From Trichoplusia ni (lineage: Eukaryota; Arthropoda; Insecta; Lepidoptera; Noctuidae): DNA of 64,000 nucleotides. Location of the stretch: positions 2,589,589-2,653,588 of the forward strand of contig NC_039495.1 in the NCBI RefSeq assembly GCF_003590095.1. The letters run 5' to 3'. This document shows, piece after piece, positions 47,900 through 61,882 of the stretch. The notes below the pieces were generated by a model. That model ran no database searches, had not been told where the DNA came from, and worked only from the letters and a program-made list of their open reading frames with translations. Each line of letters starts with the position of its first letter. Position 1 is the first letter of the stretch. The position numbers and the translations under genes were made by a program.

Positions 47900-47985
47900 T
47901 GCTTGTCCTATCCGAGGTTTGAACTCGCGCCACGTCGCGCACAGTATGTTTTGCGTCTTAACCTATACCGCTGCGCTACCTGTAC
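47900..47985 (-). mobile_element. tRNA-derived SINE head
   Basis: The minus strand has gtagcgcagcggtataggtt (box A) and cgagttcaaacctcggatag (box B), then gacaagcattttttgg. It lies directly after the family A pair. Confidence 0.7.
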
Positions 47986-49457
47986 AGTCAAATATTTTAA
48001 TCATTTTTTTATATAAATCAACAAATAATATGACTATACAAATGTATAGAATGAAAACAAGAAACTATCGATTTAACTATAGTAAAGAAATGTTGGAACG
48101 AACCGGTCTTTGCATTATTAAGTTACAAACGCAAGCACTTATCGACTATGGTTCTGTACTCAGAGCTATTAATATTAAGGCTTTATTGATTGCCAACGTA
48201 TTGGCTACGAAGTATGACTATGCTTGTTGTCTATCACAGACAACTGTTTTTCTATTGTTGAAGTTCTATCCATCCATCAATGTTTTCAATAAGAAAAACC
48301 TAATTTTATAGAAGTCGTTTAAAAATGCGCTTCGTCATTGTTATAAACTGTTGTTTAACGTGTAATGTCTGTATGTTTTGGTCAAATCTAGCAAGTATAT
48401 AACCTGGCAAACAAGCACTAGCTTCTTCCTGCTTGCAAGCTTCATTATCATCATCAGCCTTGGATAACCCACAGATAAGCATAGGCCTGTCTTTGTTTCT
48501 GCCAGTTTCTTGACCTTCAATTTTTTTCGAAACACGCTAGTAAGTACTTTCTTAAAGTTACTTTGATGAGGATGTTAAAACAAACTTCTTCGGATCCCGC
48601 CGAAGAGTCAGTTTAAGGACTCCAGTTGGGCCCGAAACTAGTCGGGCTTCGATAAATACGTGTGAGTATACCGTTGTGTAAATATAAGTAACAGGCTACT
48701 TCTGCCTAGTCGTTGCCTGCATAGCATTGAAAAAAAAGTAAAAAACCAGTCAGATAAAAAAGATAGCATCGTATGTCTCACAATAAAGAAGTTTTGATGC
48801 GATCCGAGGTCAGCGTCCACCGGAACGTACAGGTTTAAACTCTTACTGTACAGTTAGGTACAATAACTAAAACTTGCAGGTACATTAAAACATCAAACGT
48901 ATTGTCTTTCTTTAACTTAAAAAAATATTTCGACAAACTTTCAATTTTCATAAATATAAAACATTGTTCTTTTTTCAAAATCTTCTGCTTCTTTAGCCTT
49001 AATTAACCCAAGCCAACTCCCCATATAAATAAACATGTCACAAAACTTCAGTCCAGTGAAACAGTTAAAGCCCGAATCTCAGGTCAACAGCGTAGACTAG
49101 ACGTCTAAAAAAACAGTAATCAGTCTGTTTAGAGTTCAACTTATTTCGAAACAAGTAGGTCTAAGACTCTTCGTCTACGTATTCGCCGCAGGCACAGCCG
49201 GTCTAGATAACAATAAAAACATGTATCATAGACCATACTGTGAAGAGATTTATTGCCCCGAGCATCAAACCGGTTGCTCTTGAGACAGAATTCTGATCGA
49301 ACGATATTCGGACTACTTTGTTAGAAAATAAGGTCATGCAAAATACTTGCAAGTATCATATTTTGCTGTGTATTCGGAAATATTTGGTTTACAATTTTGT
49401 TTAAAAACTTCAATACAATTATTTCAAATAATAAATAATTTTAACTTAATTTAATAA
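47986..49457. other. Nuclear non-coding DNA, no gene recognised
   Basis: A 130-residue open frame at 47919-48311 begins inside the SINE head and looks random in composition. No other gene or repeat supported. Confidence 0.5.
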
Positions 49458-49658
49458 CAATCTGACAACCAGTCTAATCTAAACAAGGGATATCCCGTTG
49501 TTTGTTGCCCAGGTTGAGGAGTTGGGTTGACGGGGTCAGATAGGCAGTCACTCTTTGTAAAACATTGGTACTTAGCTGAATCCGGTTAGACATGCCGACC
49601 ATGTTGGGGTCGGCTTCCAGTCTAACCGGAGTTGGGGAAAGGCTAAGCCGATGATGAT
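49458..49658 (-). repeat. Family C repeat, copy 2, with internal inverted duplication
   Basis: Minus-strand match to the family C head, ending atcatcatcggcttagcctt. It contains a 48-bp hairpin at 49582-49629 (ccggttagac/gtctaaccgg and gccgacc/ggtcggc) that is absent from copies 1 and 3. Confidence 0.8.
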
Positions 49659-50853
49659 ATTCTTGTCAAAATTTGAAGAAACACAAGGTACCTATTAATA
49701 TCATTCGACCACTAACAGACCATTACCATCAAGCACACTTCAAAGGATCATGAGCAGAATAACAATTCTATTTAGAAACATCGATAGCGAACTGTGAATG
49801 TTAATGCACTATAAATAAATGCAACATGTTGTAATGTAGATCGGGTGTGACTCACCTTATTGGAATAGAGGATTTAATGCAATCATTTATTATGGGCAAG
49901 TATGGGGAAAAGGGAAAGGTACTATGTCGATAAAAAATCGCTTATAGTTTCAAAGAGACTGCGATTAATTAGGATAAGAACGACGAAAGATGGCGAACGT
50001 TCGATACAAATACTTTTTAGATAGCATTCTTAGAAGTCGCTTGTCTACGAACTACAATTCATAATTAAGTGCAGGAATCTATACTCTAGACTCAATATTT
50101 TATTGCATTCTATAAGTTATACGGATAGTAAAAAGAAACAAGCTTAAGACTAATTATGTATATGATCGCACCGGGTCAATTGATCAAATCATTTATTTAA
50201 CATCTTTCTAGATGTCACACGAACGTATTCAGTCATCAAGCAAAAAAGAAACCTCGGTGTAACCGCAAATTGATTCTTATAAGAAAACCGTTTCGCATAA
50301 AAAAACACTCACACAACAATATACCTCTGAGATAGATCACGGTTTAAAAGCCTCTTTTCCATTTACCGATAATCATGATTCCAGACCGTTATGCAATAAG
50401 CCGAAAGTAATTGAATTCCGAAATGTACCGAATCTCTCACACTTTGGAAACCAGATAAAAAATATGTACAAAAGGGATGAGAATGTCAAAAGAGGCTTGT
50501 TAGATAATGTCGTAATGTTAATACAAAAAGTTTGACTGTTATTGAATCATAGTTTGTCAAAGTTAAGAATTTGATTGCTTTATAGGAATTAGTCTCCGGA
50601 CTCCGGTGGTCGTGAAACGTTGGTCATTATTTACAGGTATTATGAAATAGATACTACATAATATACTTTTACACAAACATTTGTAGTGGCTTTAAAACAC
50701 ATATACATGTTATATGGCAAGCTCTATGATAGCTTTAAATACATTGACTTGATTTCTTAACATATTATCTTTATTTTTCTTATAACCAACCAATATAATA
50801 TTTTGTTCGGAATAAACATATTTTGTTCTTATAAGTTTTAAACGTATTTGCAA
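49659..50853. other. Nuclear non-coding DNA
   Basis: Nothing recognised. Confidence 0.5.
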
Positions 50854-51074
50854 ATCTATACTAATATATAAAGCTGGAGAGTTTGTTTGTTTGTTTGAAC
50901 GCGCTAATCTCAGGAACTACTGTTTCTAATTTAAAAAATATTTTTGTGTTGAATAGACCATTCATCGGGGAAGGTTTTAGGCTATATACCATCACGCTGC
51001 GACTAATAGGAGCGAAGAAAAAGTCATAACTTATATCTTCTAACCACGCAGACGAAGTCGCGGGCAACAGCTAG
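50854..51074 (-). repeat. Family A repeat, copy 6
   Basis: Both ends present (atctatactaatatataaag and cgcgggcaacagctag), with a small internal deletion relative to copy 3. Confidence 0.85.
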
Positions 51075-51975
51075 TCTGTGCTACAATTATCTATTCCGAA
51101 AACCTCTAACAAATTATCAATCTAACTGCTCATAATAGTAATTTTCCGTCTATTTACGATAGATACATGTAATACGTTTGTCTGAAACTTTCAAAAGGCT
51201 GCATATATTTAAACTTACAGTTGTAACGATAATGTAATGAGAACGCGCCACACCTTGCTGTCAGCCTTGCTATAAGCTGACTAATCTTTTTTCCACGGCA
51301 TTAGCTAATATTACGACTGTATACATAATACAAGTTGACCTAATAGAATTAAATATGTCTATTATGCCAGTCTTGTTAGGACATAATGCCCTTTTAGAAC
51401 GACTGATATTTTACCTCAACTGGTAAGGACATATATTGTGTAGAAAATCGTTACAATCCTGAACAATCAAATACAATTCAGTAGGCACTAGCTAAACTTT
51501 ATATTCTATTGTTATTCAACTCCAATATATTTATTAAGGTAAGTTGAGTCAGAATCTAATTCAATATTTTTCAACTGAAAATAGGTAAAGTACGGAGCAT
51601 TTACCTGCATAATAGACCGACAGGTATTGGGGAAATATCCAATAGTTACCATTCATAGAACACAAATTCTGAAAAATTTAAATAATTAGCGAGAGGATCT
51701 TTTAACAAAAAGAGAAATATCAATTTAATTCTAGATGTAACAAATATTGGACACAATAAGTTCTTTAAGTCCATAAAAAATACGAATATTAAACGCATCA
51801 AGGTGAAAGGAAAATAGCGACTAATGACGTCATTTGTCGTTAAAAAGTGTACTGATAAATACGGTCACACGATCATTCAACTTAATAACATCACTCTAAC
51901 ATTTAGTGCCATCTATCGTTCTCAATCCATAACAAAAACAGTTACAACCATACCCTTAAAATGGCAAATATATCA

Positions 51976-52106
51976 AGGAGATTGAAATGAAACTACTTTT
52001 ACGGATTTTATCGCGGTTTAATTTTAGATTTTAGTTCATTCCAGGTATCATAGTCACGGGCAGACTCATGATAAAATCCGTAAAAGTAGTTTCATTTTAA
52101 TCTCCT
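51976..52106. mobile_element. Foldback/MITE-like element with 37-bp inverted arms
   Basis: The arms 51976-52012 and 52070-52106 are inverted copies matching at 36 of 37 positions. They run from aggagattgaaatgaaacta to cggattttatc. The 57-bp middle is not paired. No clear target duplication flanks it. No coding capacity. Confidence 0.8.
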
Positions 52107-54950
52107 GAACTCCTAACATTCGCGTAAACCTAAGAAACCACTATATAATGAAGCAGGTTGCAACAAAGGTGAACTTTCTCAAGCACTCCTCCAAGGTCAG
52201 AAGCTGAGTAACCAATGATGTCAGCTCTGACTCACGGAGGCTGACAACCGGACCTGAATCGCAATGAGGTTTTATGCGGGCTTCGGAAAACGTTTTAAGT
52301 TATTGCTCAAGTTTGGCCGTGATTTAGTTACTTGACTTTTTTTTGTAATTCAGTAGTGTTTTTTTATAGAGATTGTGGGTTATAGGTGCTTTTTTGGCTA
52401 TAAACTATGATGGATCTGGGATGCATGTCGTTGATAATGTTAGTGCGAATAAGATTCATAGTCAAAAATCAAAAATACATAGACGGGAATTTGAAAAGTA
52501 TATACGTAAAGGTCACACCATACTTAAAAGCATAAATCCTTTTTGGATGGTTAGAAACTAAAGTCAAGACCTGAAATCAAACTGAACTGAAGCAAATAGC
52601 TTCTATTTTTATTTGTTTGAACACCAGGTGAACTCCAAAACTTTAAAATAGACAAAAGGATACCAGGTGTACCTCCCAATATTTTTACCAAAAATCTAAA
52701 TTTCACTATTCGTCATAGACAAAAAACACTTCCTTCCGTCCTGTCAGCTGTTACCCTTACAACTAATAGTACCATAAAAAATGCACCACTCGGGAATCGA
52801 ATTGCGTTCCCCTGCACGTGCTTTTGATTATGAATTGAACAACGGTTGTGTGTTGTTAACGGAAGACAAAATGCCAAAAGGTTTCCTCTTTTTTTTCATA
52901 AAGAGTTGAAGTAAAATTGAATTGTTGTTCTGCTTCCATTTCAAATCATGTTTTGGATCATATTAGGGTTTGGTAAATTACAGTCAGGAAAGCCAATTTT
53001 GAAGTTGGAAATTCTAAATAAAACCTCTAAAACTTTTTGTACTAAACTGTACTTTGAACTAACGTGCGAGAGGGAAATGGTTAAATTAAAGGAAAATGGT
53101 CGACACAAAAGATGACTGTCTATAAATGGATTTAAGAAGACTTGAAGCCAACACTGACCAAACCGAATCATGCCATGAATATACCATACCTTAACAAAAT
53201 ATTTCAAATGTTATGTATAATTAAGTATAACATAAAGACCATTTAAACCAACAATTTTGCCACTTTAAGCTCCGAAACGGAAGCAACTCAAGTTTAAGTG
53301 TTTGCCGGAAGTTGTTCGAGGAAGCTTTATAAGGAACGAGGGCTTTTATCTTAATTGATCCCCTCCCCACCCCCCTCTAACATTACAGATTAGAGATAAG
53401 GGGATAAACATCTGTTATATTGTCTGGATACATGGATAGAGCATGTGTATGTTTCACGTAATTTGTCTAGTGTTTATCCTGTACTATGATATATTATACA
53501 ATTTATTGAAGCACAAACATAAGGTTAGGCAGAATGCCAATACTAGATTTTTTGTGTCTGTTACAGTATAGGGATGCAACACTTACAGACAGAAAATAAT
53601 ATATATTGGATATAACAAATCATAATGTATTTATGTTAACACATGAATTAAAATTAGTTTTTCGGATAAAATATGTATTTGTTACAGAAATATTATAATG
53701 TCACAAGAAATAAAACAATTGCTTAAAACTGTTAATGAAGAAAAAGTGACTTATGTAATATTGACGTCTTCCTATCTATCTATAATGCTTACTTTTATTT
53801 TCTGTCATAATATAGACACAATCTATCGAAATCGACACATTCAAGTTATCAAAATTCTAAAAAAAATATAACCTTTTTTAACCTAGATTCAACTATAATT
53901 AGCCCATTTACGTATTTCATTGACATCATACATTGACACAGTCTATTTAACTTCGATTCCCACGTTCAGATATCTTTGCCAATCTGACGTTTTAATTATG
54001 GCATCCATGTTGTAATTAACTTGTCAATTATTTACATAATCATGGCAAGCTTGTTAACCTCCACTGTATGGCAAATAATGGCAAAGAGGCATTTGCCTTG
54101 ATAGTTTTAATGAAGGAAACCGAAAAGAGATTTGAGTCACCAACCTTGATAGGATTTCAGCATAATTGTATTCTATTCGTATTAAACTTAAAAATACCTT
54201 ATTTATTTAGAGGAGTCTGTCTGTGGCACCATAGCTCGTAAGCAAGCATAGTAGAAGAAAACTTATTCCTTTTCTATACATAAAATGAATTATCCAAGAT
54301 TATAGATAAGTCCCATAATTCCTATCTAAAAAAATCGTAATTAGAAGTTCCATATTTATCTAAAGCACCGCTACATCTTTGAAACCATCTGTATAGGGAT
54401 AGGGACCAAAACCACCAGCTGCAGTCATCTCAGCTGCCTCACTCCTGCTCCTACAATAGCTTCTTAGACAAAAACCTCTCAGCTGCGTGCGCACGCGCAC
54501 AAGGTGCGTATGATGACATTTGAACAAAGAATCCACTTGATCTTGACAGCTGCGTCAAATGTCGAAAGAGTTAGCATTTCACTCGCCAAATATGTATGAA
54601 AAGACTAAAAATTATTTATTCTAGATGAAAAAGCTATTATATTTGAAATGTCAAAAGAAATTAACATTCCTTTGGATGGTAGTCGGCTAACAATACTTTC
54701 ATGTAATACAATGTGTGTACACTTACGAACAAGAGTTTTAAAACAAATGTCAATGTTTTAATTATATACAGATGACGTATCTCTAGTGAATGATAAATTA
54801 TTTTTTATGACATCGACATTATTTTTAAAGGGAGACACGTTTAAAGATCAAGCATTTTTTTGTGAAATGAAATTCAATAAAATATTGCTCCTTATAGTGA
54901 AATGCCATATAACTCTTCTTTTCTGTTTAGCGCCAGATCTATCTAATTAT
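52107..54950. other. Nuclear non-coding DNA, no gene recognised
   Basis: A possible old SINE box B (minus strand gcaattcgattcccgagtgg) lies near 52785. A mildly GC-rich patch lies at 54400-54560. No exon could be supported. Confidence 0.45.
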
Positions 54951-55192
54951 CTATACTAATATATAAAGCTGACGAGTTTGTTTGTTTGAACGCGCTAATC
55001 TCAGGAACTACTGGTCCAAATTGAAAAAATATTTTTGTGTTGAATAGACCATTTATTGATGAAGGCTTTAGGCTATAAACCATCACGCTGCGACTAATAG
55101 GAGCGAAGATACAATGGAAAATGTGAAAAAAACAGGGCTAACATAACTTATATCTTCTACCCACGGGGAAGAACTCCCGGGCAACAGCTAGT
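54951..55192 (-). repeat. Family A repeat, copy 7
   Basis: Both ends present on the minus strand: ctatactaatatataaagct at the low side and gggcaacagctag at the high side. Confidence 0.85.
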
Positions 55193-58100
55193 AATATACA
55201 TAATATAATGGCAATAATACCAGTCTGTACGTAGCTACATTCATATCCCACGTCTGGGCAAACTCATTAAGAGTAGGAACTTTACGACACATACTTAATT
55301 AATTCACTCTGTAAACTCAAGTAGGAATAGAATACTTGATGAATTAGACCAGGTATACATATTTATCAGCCGGCGTCGCCTATAAATTGTTATCAATTTA
55401 TTTGTTTGGCTTAACATTTAGTAAGTACGTGCCGTGCATAATACCTATAAATATTATAGGTACAAGCAAGTACTGGTACCCATCTGAATGATTTTTTGAA
55501 ACTTTTAAATTTTCAAAATTAATGTACTCAAGCAATAGGACTCATTTTGATAGCAATTGTAACATAAGATATTGATAGGTAGTTAATTTTGATTCATTTT
55601 CAACTTTATCAGATTTAATCATTAAAAATAAGCCACAGTTTTTGTTCTCTCTAACCATAGTTAGTGTAATGTTCTAGATTAAATTCATAGTTTGTTTTGA
55701 GTCTAGCTAGAAGTAGGCTAACCTAGCATGTTTATAAACTAGTTCATATGACCGACCAAAACGTAGTAGTCTAGGATCTAAATGATCTTTTATTTGAACA
55801 ACATAGATTCAAGTGACATTCGTATGGGGTTCTAGAGGGAGCCTAGCGTTATTTAAGTACGACTCTTGCAGTTGGGGAAGAAAACTAAAAAAGCAATTGA
55901 ATCAGATTTTATTAGGAAACACTTTTTTTCGAATAACTATTTCTTGACGTTTCATTTTTTCACTTTTGTTTTCGGCCAAGTATTTCTACTTTATAGTTAC
56001 TCACCTACTAAAAGGTTCTAATTTAAAATGTTTAAAGTATTTTTTTAACACCAGCCCTGTCGCACAATAATTTACCACTCCTAGCCTTTACATGTCCAGT
56101 ATTAGTACCAAGGCCGGTCGATCTAATTGTATGCAAATATAATTAGCCGCGCGAATATTAATGGCGCGGTATTCCTACAATCAAATATTTCAATACTTTT
56201 ATGGTCGCTGAAGGAATAATTTAATCGAAACCAGTTGACAGGGAAAATCGGAAACGTGTTTGCATTTATCTTTTGTATTGTTTGCTAATGATGACAATTG
56301 TAAAAACAAACTCCTATTATCATACAGTTTCTTTGAGAATAAGACTCCTATTAGATAATTAAGTTCGGAATATCTTTAACCTAATATTCGGATGGTTAGA
56401 AGGAACGGAAGTTATTCACATTTTACATAAATAGACTGTATTTCATTTTTCATCAAGTCTTGCGTCGTTGGGTTGTTGTTTTTTTAACTATGTAATAAAA
56501 CTGACAATTGTCATCACGTGCAAAAATGTCAAGTAAACCGTGACGCATATTGAACTATAAAAAAATCGTACAAGCTCGATGACAATACATCTGATACTAG
56601 CTGTCAAAACTATGTCGGTGTAACAAGCCACGAACTTGACAATATCATCGAATTTCAATATCAAACATGATCTATTTTACTCGATGTAACCGGACCTCAG
56701 AAATCAAGGTTATTGCGGATCTAACAGACCATTGTGTCTATTATATACCGTAAAATTAGTCTCTATTAAATGACATTTCAACAAGTGACCGCGACGAAAT
56801 TAAATTCATAAGGTAAGTATAGAAGACTTTCCCATACGTCAAAAAATCAAAACTTTTTTTATAACAATAAATCCTTTTTCAGGTACTTTTAAACGCTACA
56901 ATAATGAATTTAAGCGCGCTCTACTTCTCTAAACTTCTCACTCCAATACGTTTTAGTAATCCGATTAGTTATAACTTATCCATAAAGAAACAGTTTCAAA
57001 ACGAAAAATAAAATACTATAAAAGCCTACCCAACTTCATAAAAAGAAAACTATCAATTAATAGAAAAAAGACAACAACCAAATGTTTGTATTTGGTACTG
57101 GCTTGATTTTTAAGACCGATACTAATAAAAGAAATAAAACAGCGAAACTTGTCTGTAATTAAAAATAAACGGTAAAGTGAAACTTAAAAATAGACTTTCG
57201 GCGTAACTGCGTCGAAGTATTCAACCTCCTTACACCACACCTACTTGTTCAAAACCAATGGAGCCAAATAAGAAGAAAAAAATCTAGACGACATGAATGA
57301 TAAATCTATAATCTATGAATAGATGTTGCCAACAAAAAACCGTAACAAAAATGTGGTTATAATAGCATAGAGAGTTTAGCTGTCATGGTTGGTTGACACA
57401 TCGCTTATGGCTGTGTACGCGTTTCCTTCTGCACGTTTGTCACGATTCGATGACGGGTTTTTGCTTAACAAATAGCTCTCTATATAGATACTCTAGCTAG
57501 ATGTTCTGTTAAAAGAATTAGTAGTTAGAAACTGACATGAACTTGCGGTCTCTGCATCGCAGACAGGCGTATAATATCTACTAAACCTGAACATTCTGGT
57601 TAACTGGTTATATAGGGCTTTATAAAGTTAGTTTTAAAAGAAAGAAAAAGCCTATTGTTGTTGTTATCTTAACAATAAGTAAGCAATGTCGGCTGACCAC
57701 TTTCTCACGCAAATTGTGCGAAATAACAATTCTCGTGATGACTAGCGGAAACAGAAAGCGGAATTTTATTCTCAAAATATAACTGACATTTATTGTTTTT
57801 TTTTATCCTGAGAAAATAAAGTATGAAAACATGTCTTAATTCTTTTAATAACTTATACTTATTTCACAGACCGACAAAGTGGGTAAAAGACGACTTCATA
57901 TTATAACTCTTCTATAAATCATTAAACTTCTGAAATCATTTACTAACTTTAAAAAATCTCACAATTACAATCTATACAATATTATACAATTGATACAATC
58001 TATAGGCACTTCCAAAATGAAAACGTCAATTTTATTTAATAAGGCTAATAGACATTATTTTGAGAAAAAAAAACACCATTAAACCCTGGTCCTAGTCTGA

Positions 58101-59599
58101 CAAAACAAAAAATAGGAATAACAGAATTGTCATACACGAATTCAATTAAAACAACAACAAACCATATTTAAAATGGCGTCCCTGTCAATACAGAAACGTC
58201 AGAATTTACGACGCGATTGTCAGTTGTTGTTTATACTTTATACAGCCGCAACGCTCTAGTTATTTTAAAGAAAATATAGTTTGGAGCAGTCCATTAAATA
58301 AGTTACCTCATCAAGTACATTCTTCAAACGTATTGTTATAAATAATAATTAAATGAAATAAAGAATAGCTGTCGCAACCATGGCTGTGTGAGTGAATGAC
58401 ATGTGCCTACCTATGAATACAAAAGAGTGAGCGAGTGAACGATTTCTTCATACCAATATATTCGCTTCGTAGCTATGGTCAAATATGAATATTTTTTAAT
58501 CTTTACATGTTTGTTTGGATTGTAAATTGTGCTAATATGTACTATCAGAATATATTAATACATAGCGAAAATATTAAACCACATCAAACGCACCTAAATA
58601 ATTGTTTGACAAGGGCTTCAAACTAGATGTCTAATCAATCACACATATTTCAGTCAAAATAAAAACTACATTTGGGTCAAACTTCATCGTCTTTCGCCCT
58701 GAATATAATTGTGAAATTCTCACATCATCCCTCCAAAACTACTTAGCATCGAAGTATGCAAAGAATCTAACGTTAGGTACAGCAATAAAACACAAATAAC
58801 TGTGAATACATTATAAACATGTCATTCGGGTAAAATAACTGCACTTTACAGCTATTTTATATTGAAGGCTCATAAAGAGATTTTAGTCATCATCCATGTA
58901 AAATTTAAAGGCACTTTATTTACCTAGTTTATTGATTTGCTAATAGTTTCTGAGTGAATTGGAATTTGCAAGGATTTGATTTGTAAAATAAAGGAAGGTC
59001 TATTATATTGTTCAAGGTGTAGTAAAATTAGATACAAGATGACAAAAAATATCACTAATAAGTATGAAAACTTCGTTAGCAGAATCAAAGAGTTCCAAAT
59101 TAATTCTCAAATTACTCACTTGACACGGCTGAATAAAAGTGTTTCTCTTACCTGAAAAAAAAGAACAGATCAATTAGTTTTGTTTTTAAATGCACGTACA
59201 AAATAATTAAATGCAACTGTCTGACAATGAAAATAGTCAAACACGAATAATTAATAAAAAATATCTAAATGTTTTTTTTTTATCTGACAGCTGACATTTG
59301 CTTAATGAATACATACTAGAAGGTCCTCTGAATGCAATAGCCATTACTTAAATTAAAGTAATACCATAACAATTTATCAAACACCTCTTAATGGTTGATA
59401 GATGACGAGTGTCACATAAATACATTAAAAAAATGTAATATGAATGTAACCGTAGTAACGCAAAATAACTATAATAATTAAAAGTTTAATCAAATTAACC
59501 AAAACAAAGTTAAAATGCTAAGTGAGTTGTACGCTTTAAACGTTTAAAACCACAATTAAGGGTTAAAAATCGTCACTCAATTGCTTACCGTACCAACTG
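55193..59599. other. Nuclear non-coding DNA, no gene recognised
   Basis: AT-rich sequence with many stops in all frames; no repeat shared with the rest of the window was noticed. Confidence 0.5.
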
Positions 59600-59755
59600 T
59601 TGCTTAAATTCGATTTTTAAATTTATAATTTCTTGTTTCTAAAATTCTTACCTATCACAGCTAATGAGATACAGCCTGGTAACAATCGGACGGACAGAGA
59701 GGCGGAGCCATAGTGATAAGGTTCCGTGTTACTATTTGGGTACGTAACTCTAAAA
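59600..59755 (-). repeat. Dispersed repeat, family F copy 2 (partial)
   Basis: The minus strand shows acgtacccaaatagtaacac, the ctccgcctctctgtccgtcc block, and accaggctgtatctcattag. The last block matches the core of the copy at 43256. Confidence 0.7.
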
Positions 59756-59777
59756 ACATACTTTTTTTTTGTTTCGT

Positions 59778-59805
59778 AGATTGCTAAAACAATTTTTAGC
59801 AATCT
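59778..59805. repeat. Perfect 12-bp hairpin
   Basis: agattgctaaaa and ttttagcaatct pair perfectly around a caat loop, next to the family F fragment. Confidence 0.8.
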
Positions 59806-61689
59806 TCAACAAGGTGTTTAAATGAAATAAAAAATAATACTCTTTATAAAATTACACGCACAAAAAACAATCAAGGTAAAACATTTTTTTCTGCTATTTA
59901 CAAATATATTTGTTTCGACGAATGAAAAACCCTTGTATTACTATCTTTAAAAGACAAATAAATCCTTATCAAGCCAACCTCTTCAGATAAATCCACATCT
60001 GCAGATCAATACTACGAAACATTACCGTGACAATAATACGCGTAATCTAATAACCGCGATACGCAATAACCGCGGTTAACCGCACTAAACCTGACATAAC
60101 CGACTCTTCGTGGTTTATTTTAACTGGCTGTTTTTCTTATTTTCAATCTATGATATTACTTGAGAAGTTGTGAACTAAAAAATGCGGTCAAGAGCTGGCT
60201 GGTTATGAAGCATAAACAAAAATATTGTCAGTTCGATTTTTAAAAAAGAATCGAAAGTGTATTCTTGTTTTAAACGAAATAGCATTATTTTTATCTTTGA
60301 CAGAGTAAATATAATTGTAAAGTGTTTTTTTGCATTATTATTAAATTTATATTATTTTTATAAAAATGGGTTTTGGAAGTTATAAAGACAGTCGCTGCGT
60401 ATAAAATATTGTAGTTACCTATCTGCTCAAAACGGTAAAACTGGTCTGTCATTTACCTTTTTATTGTACATAAGGCAACATAACTTTATTATTATATATC
60501 TAAAATTGCATTGCAGTACATACCTTAATTAACATTTGAGTAAACATTGCTATAATTTACAAGCATTGCATGAACATGAGTTACTTAAAACAGCAATTCT
60601 ATTGACAGTGACATCGAAGTGTGGTTCAAAGTAGAATTATTTTAACTTCACTACAAAGTTTAATATCAACCTTATTCAGTACCCCAAAAGGCTGATTTTA
60701 CTTCGTACTCTTCAAATTACCAAAAAATACATGAAAACCAAATTGTGACTTTAATTTTTAGGTTACAGAATGCATTTTTCTTTGTTTGTGCTACTGTGTA
60801 ATTGAAACGCTGTGTCCGCAATTGTTCAATACATGTCATTATTGCAATAGCAAATTGAAATATGAATTTAGAATAAAATACAAATAATATTGATACCTAA
60901 TAAAAATGTAAATTAATTAGTTGTCATAATTAAAATTAATTTATTCATAAGCTTATTTGAATTTAATTAGTTTTGACACAGCATTTTTAATAGATGTATC
61001 TGTGCGGACTATAAATAGAAAAAAATCATTTGTCAAAACAAAGTCACGTAACTTGTCAAGTCAGTGCCATACTTTGCGGGTTGCAATCTTGTAAGAAAAA
61101 TGTACGTTACGCTGTTTATGGGCCTAGGCTAAGCAAACCCAGCTAAGGTTAGGCTAAGGAGTAGAATAGTTTCAGAAGAAACAGCTCACTTATTGCAATT
61201 ATTACAAGTAATTTTTTATTTATATCAAGTAATATAGTGTAAATATAAAATAAATAAGTTTGTTTCCAGTTAAAATGTGAGTAGCGATTGTATGTTCCAG
61301 AACAAAATTTTGCAATAGACCACAACATAGAGCCAGGTGAAATATTTATGCAAACAAGGCGACGCAAATCTAGGCGGAACCGATCAATTTGCGATGATTT
61401 ACGTAAACTTGAATACCTAGGTAAAACAGCCTGTGTATTGCAGAGAACTGCAAATATTTGATAATAACCTCCTCGCATCAACCTTTTCCTTGATTTCGAA
61501 ATAAAAGAATATTTCGGTTGAAAGTGAAAGACGTCACATAATTTTAGGATTTATTTTAAGTTTAAGGCTGCATTGTTACGACTGGCGAATGACGGGTTTT
61601 TAAGATTGCAATTGAATATTTTTTTATTCTATTCAATTAATTAGATAATATTACAGCAAGATGTAAGGTAAATTTTGAGTCGTTACAGT
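59806..61689. other. Nuclear non-coding DNA
   Basis: A short CG-containing cluster (ataaccgcg, ataaccgcggttaaccgc) at about 60050-60085 stands out from AT-rich surroundings. No gene recognised. Confidence 0.45.
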
Positions 61690-61882
61690 CGTTACAGGTA
61701 GTCAGACGCTTGAAAAAGTCTGACAGCCAGTCTAACCAAGGGATATCGTGTTGCCCAGGTAACCGGGTTAAGGAGGTAAGATAGGCAGTCGCTCCTTGTA
61801 AAACACTGGTACTTAGCTGAAACCGGTTGGACTGGCTGCCGACCCCAACATAGTTGGGAAAAGGCTAGGCCAATGATGATAC
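61690..61882 (-). repeat. Family C repeat, copy 3
   Basis: The minus strand opens atcatcattggcctagcctt, then caactatgttggggtcggca, and ends in the ctgactacctgtaacgact region. Confidence 0.85.

Noticed and set aside
54360..54520. Short minus-strand frame with ATG at 54428 in a GC-richer patch, ending TAG at 54362
   Set aside because: Only 22 codons after the ATG, no clear splice donor and no recognised homology; could be a first exon but cannot be supported.
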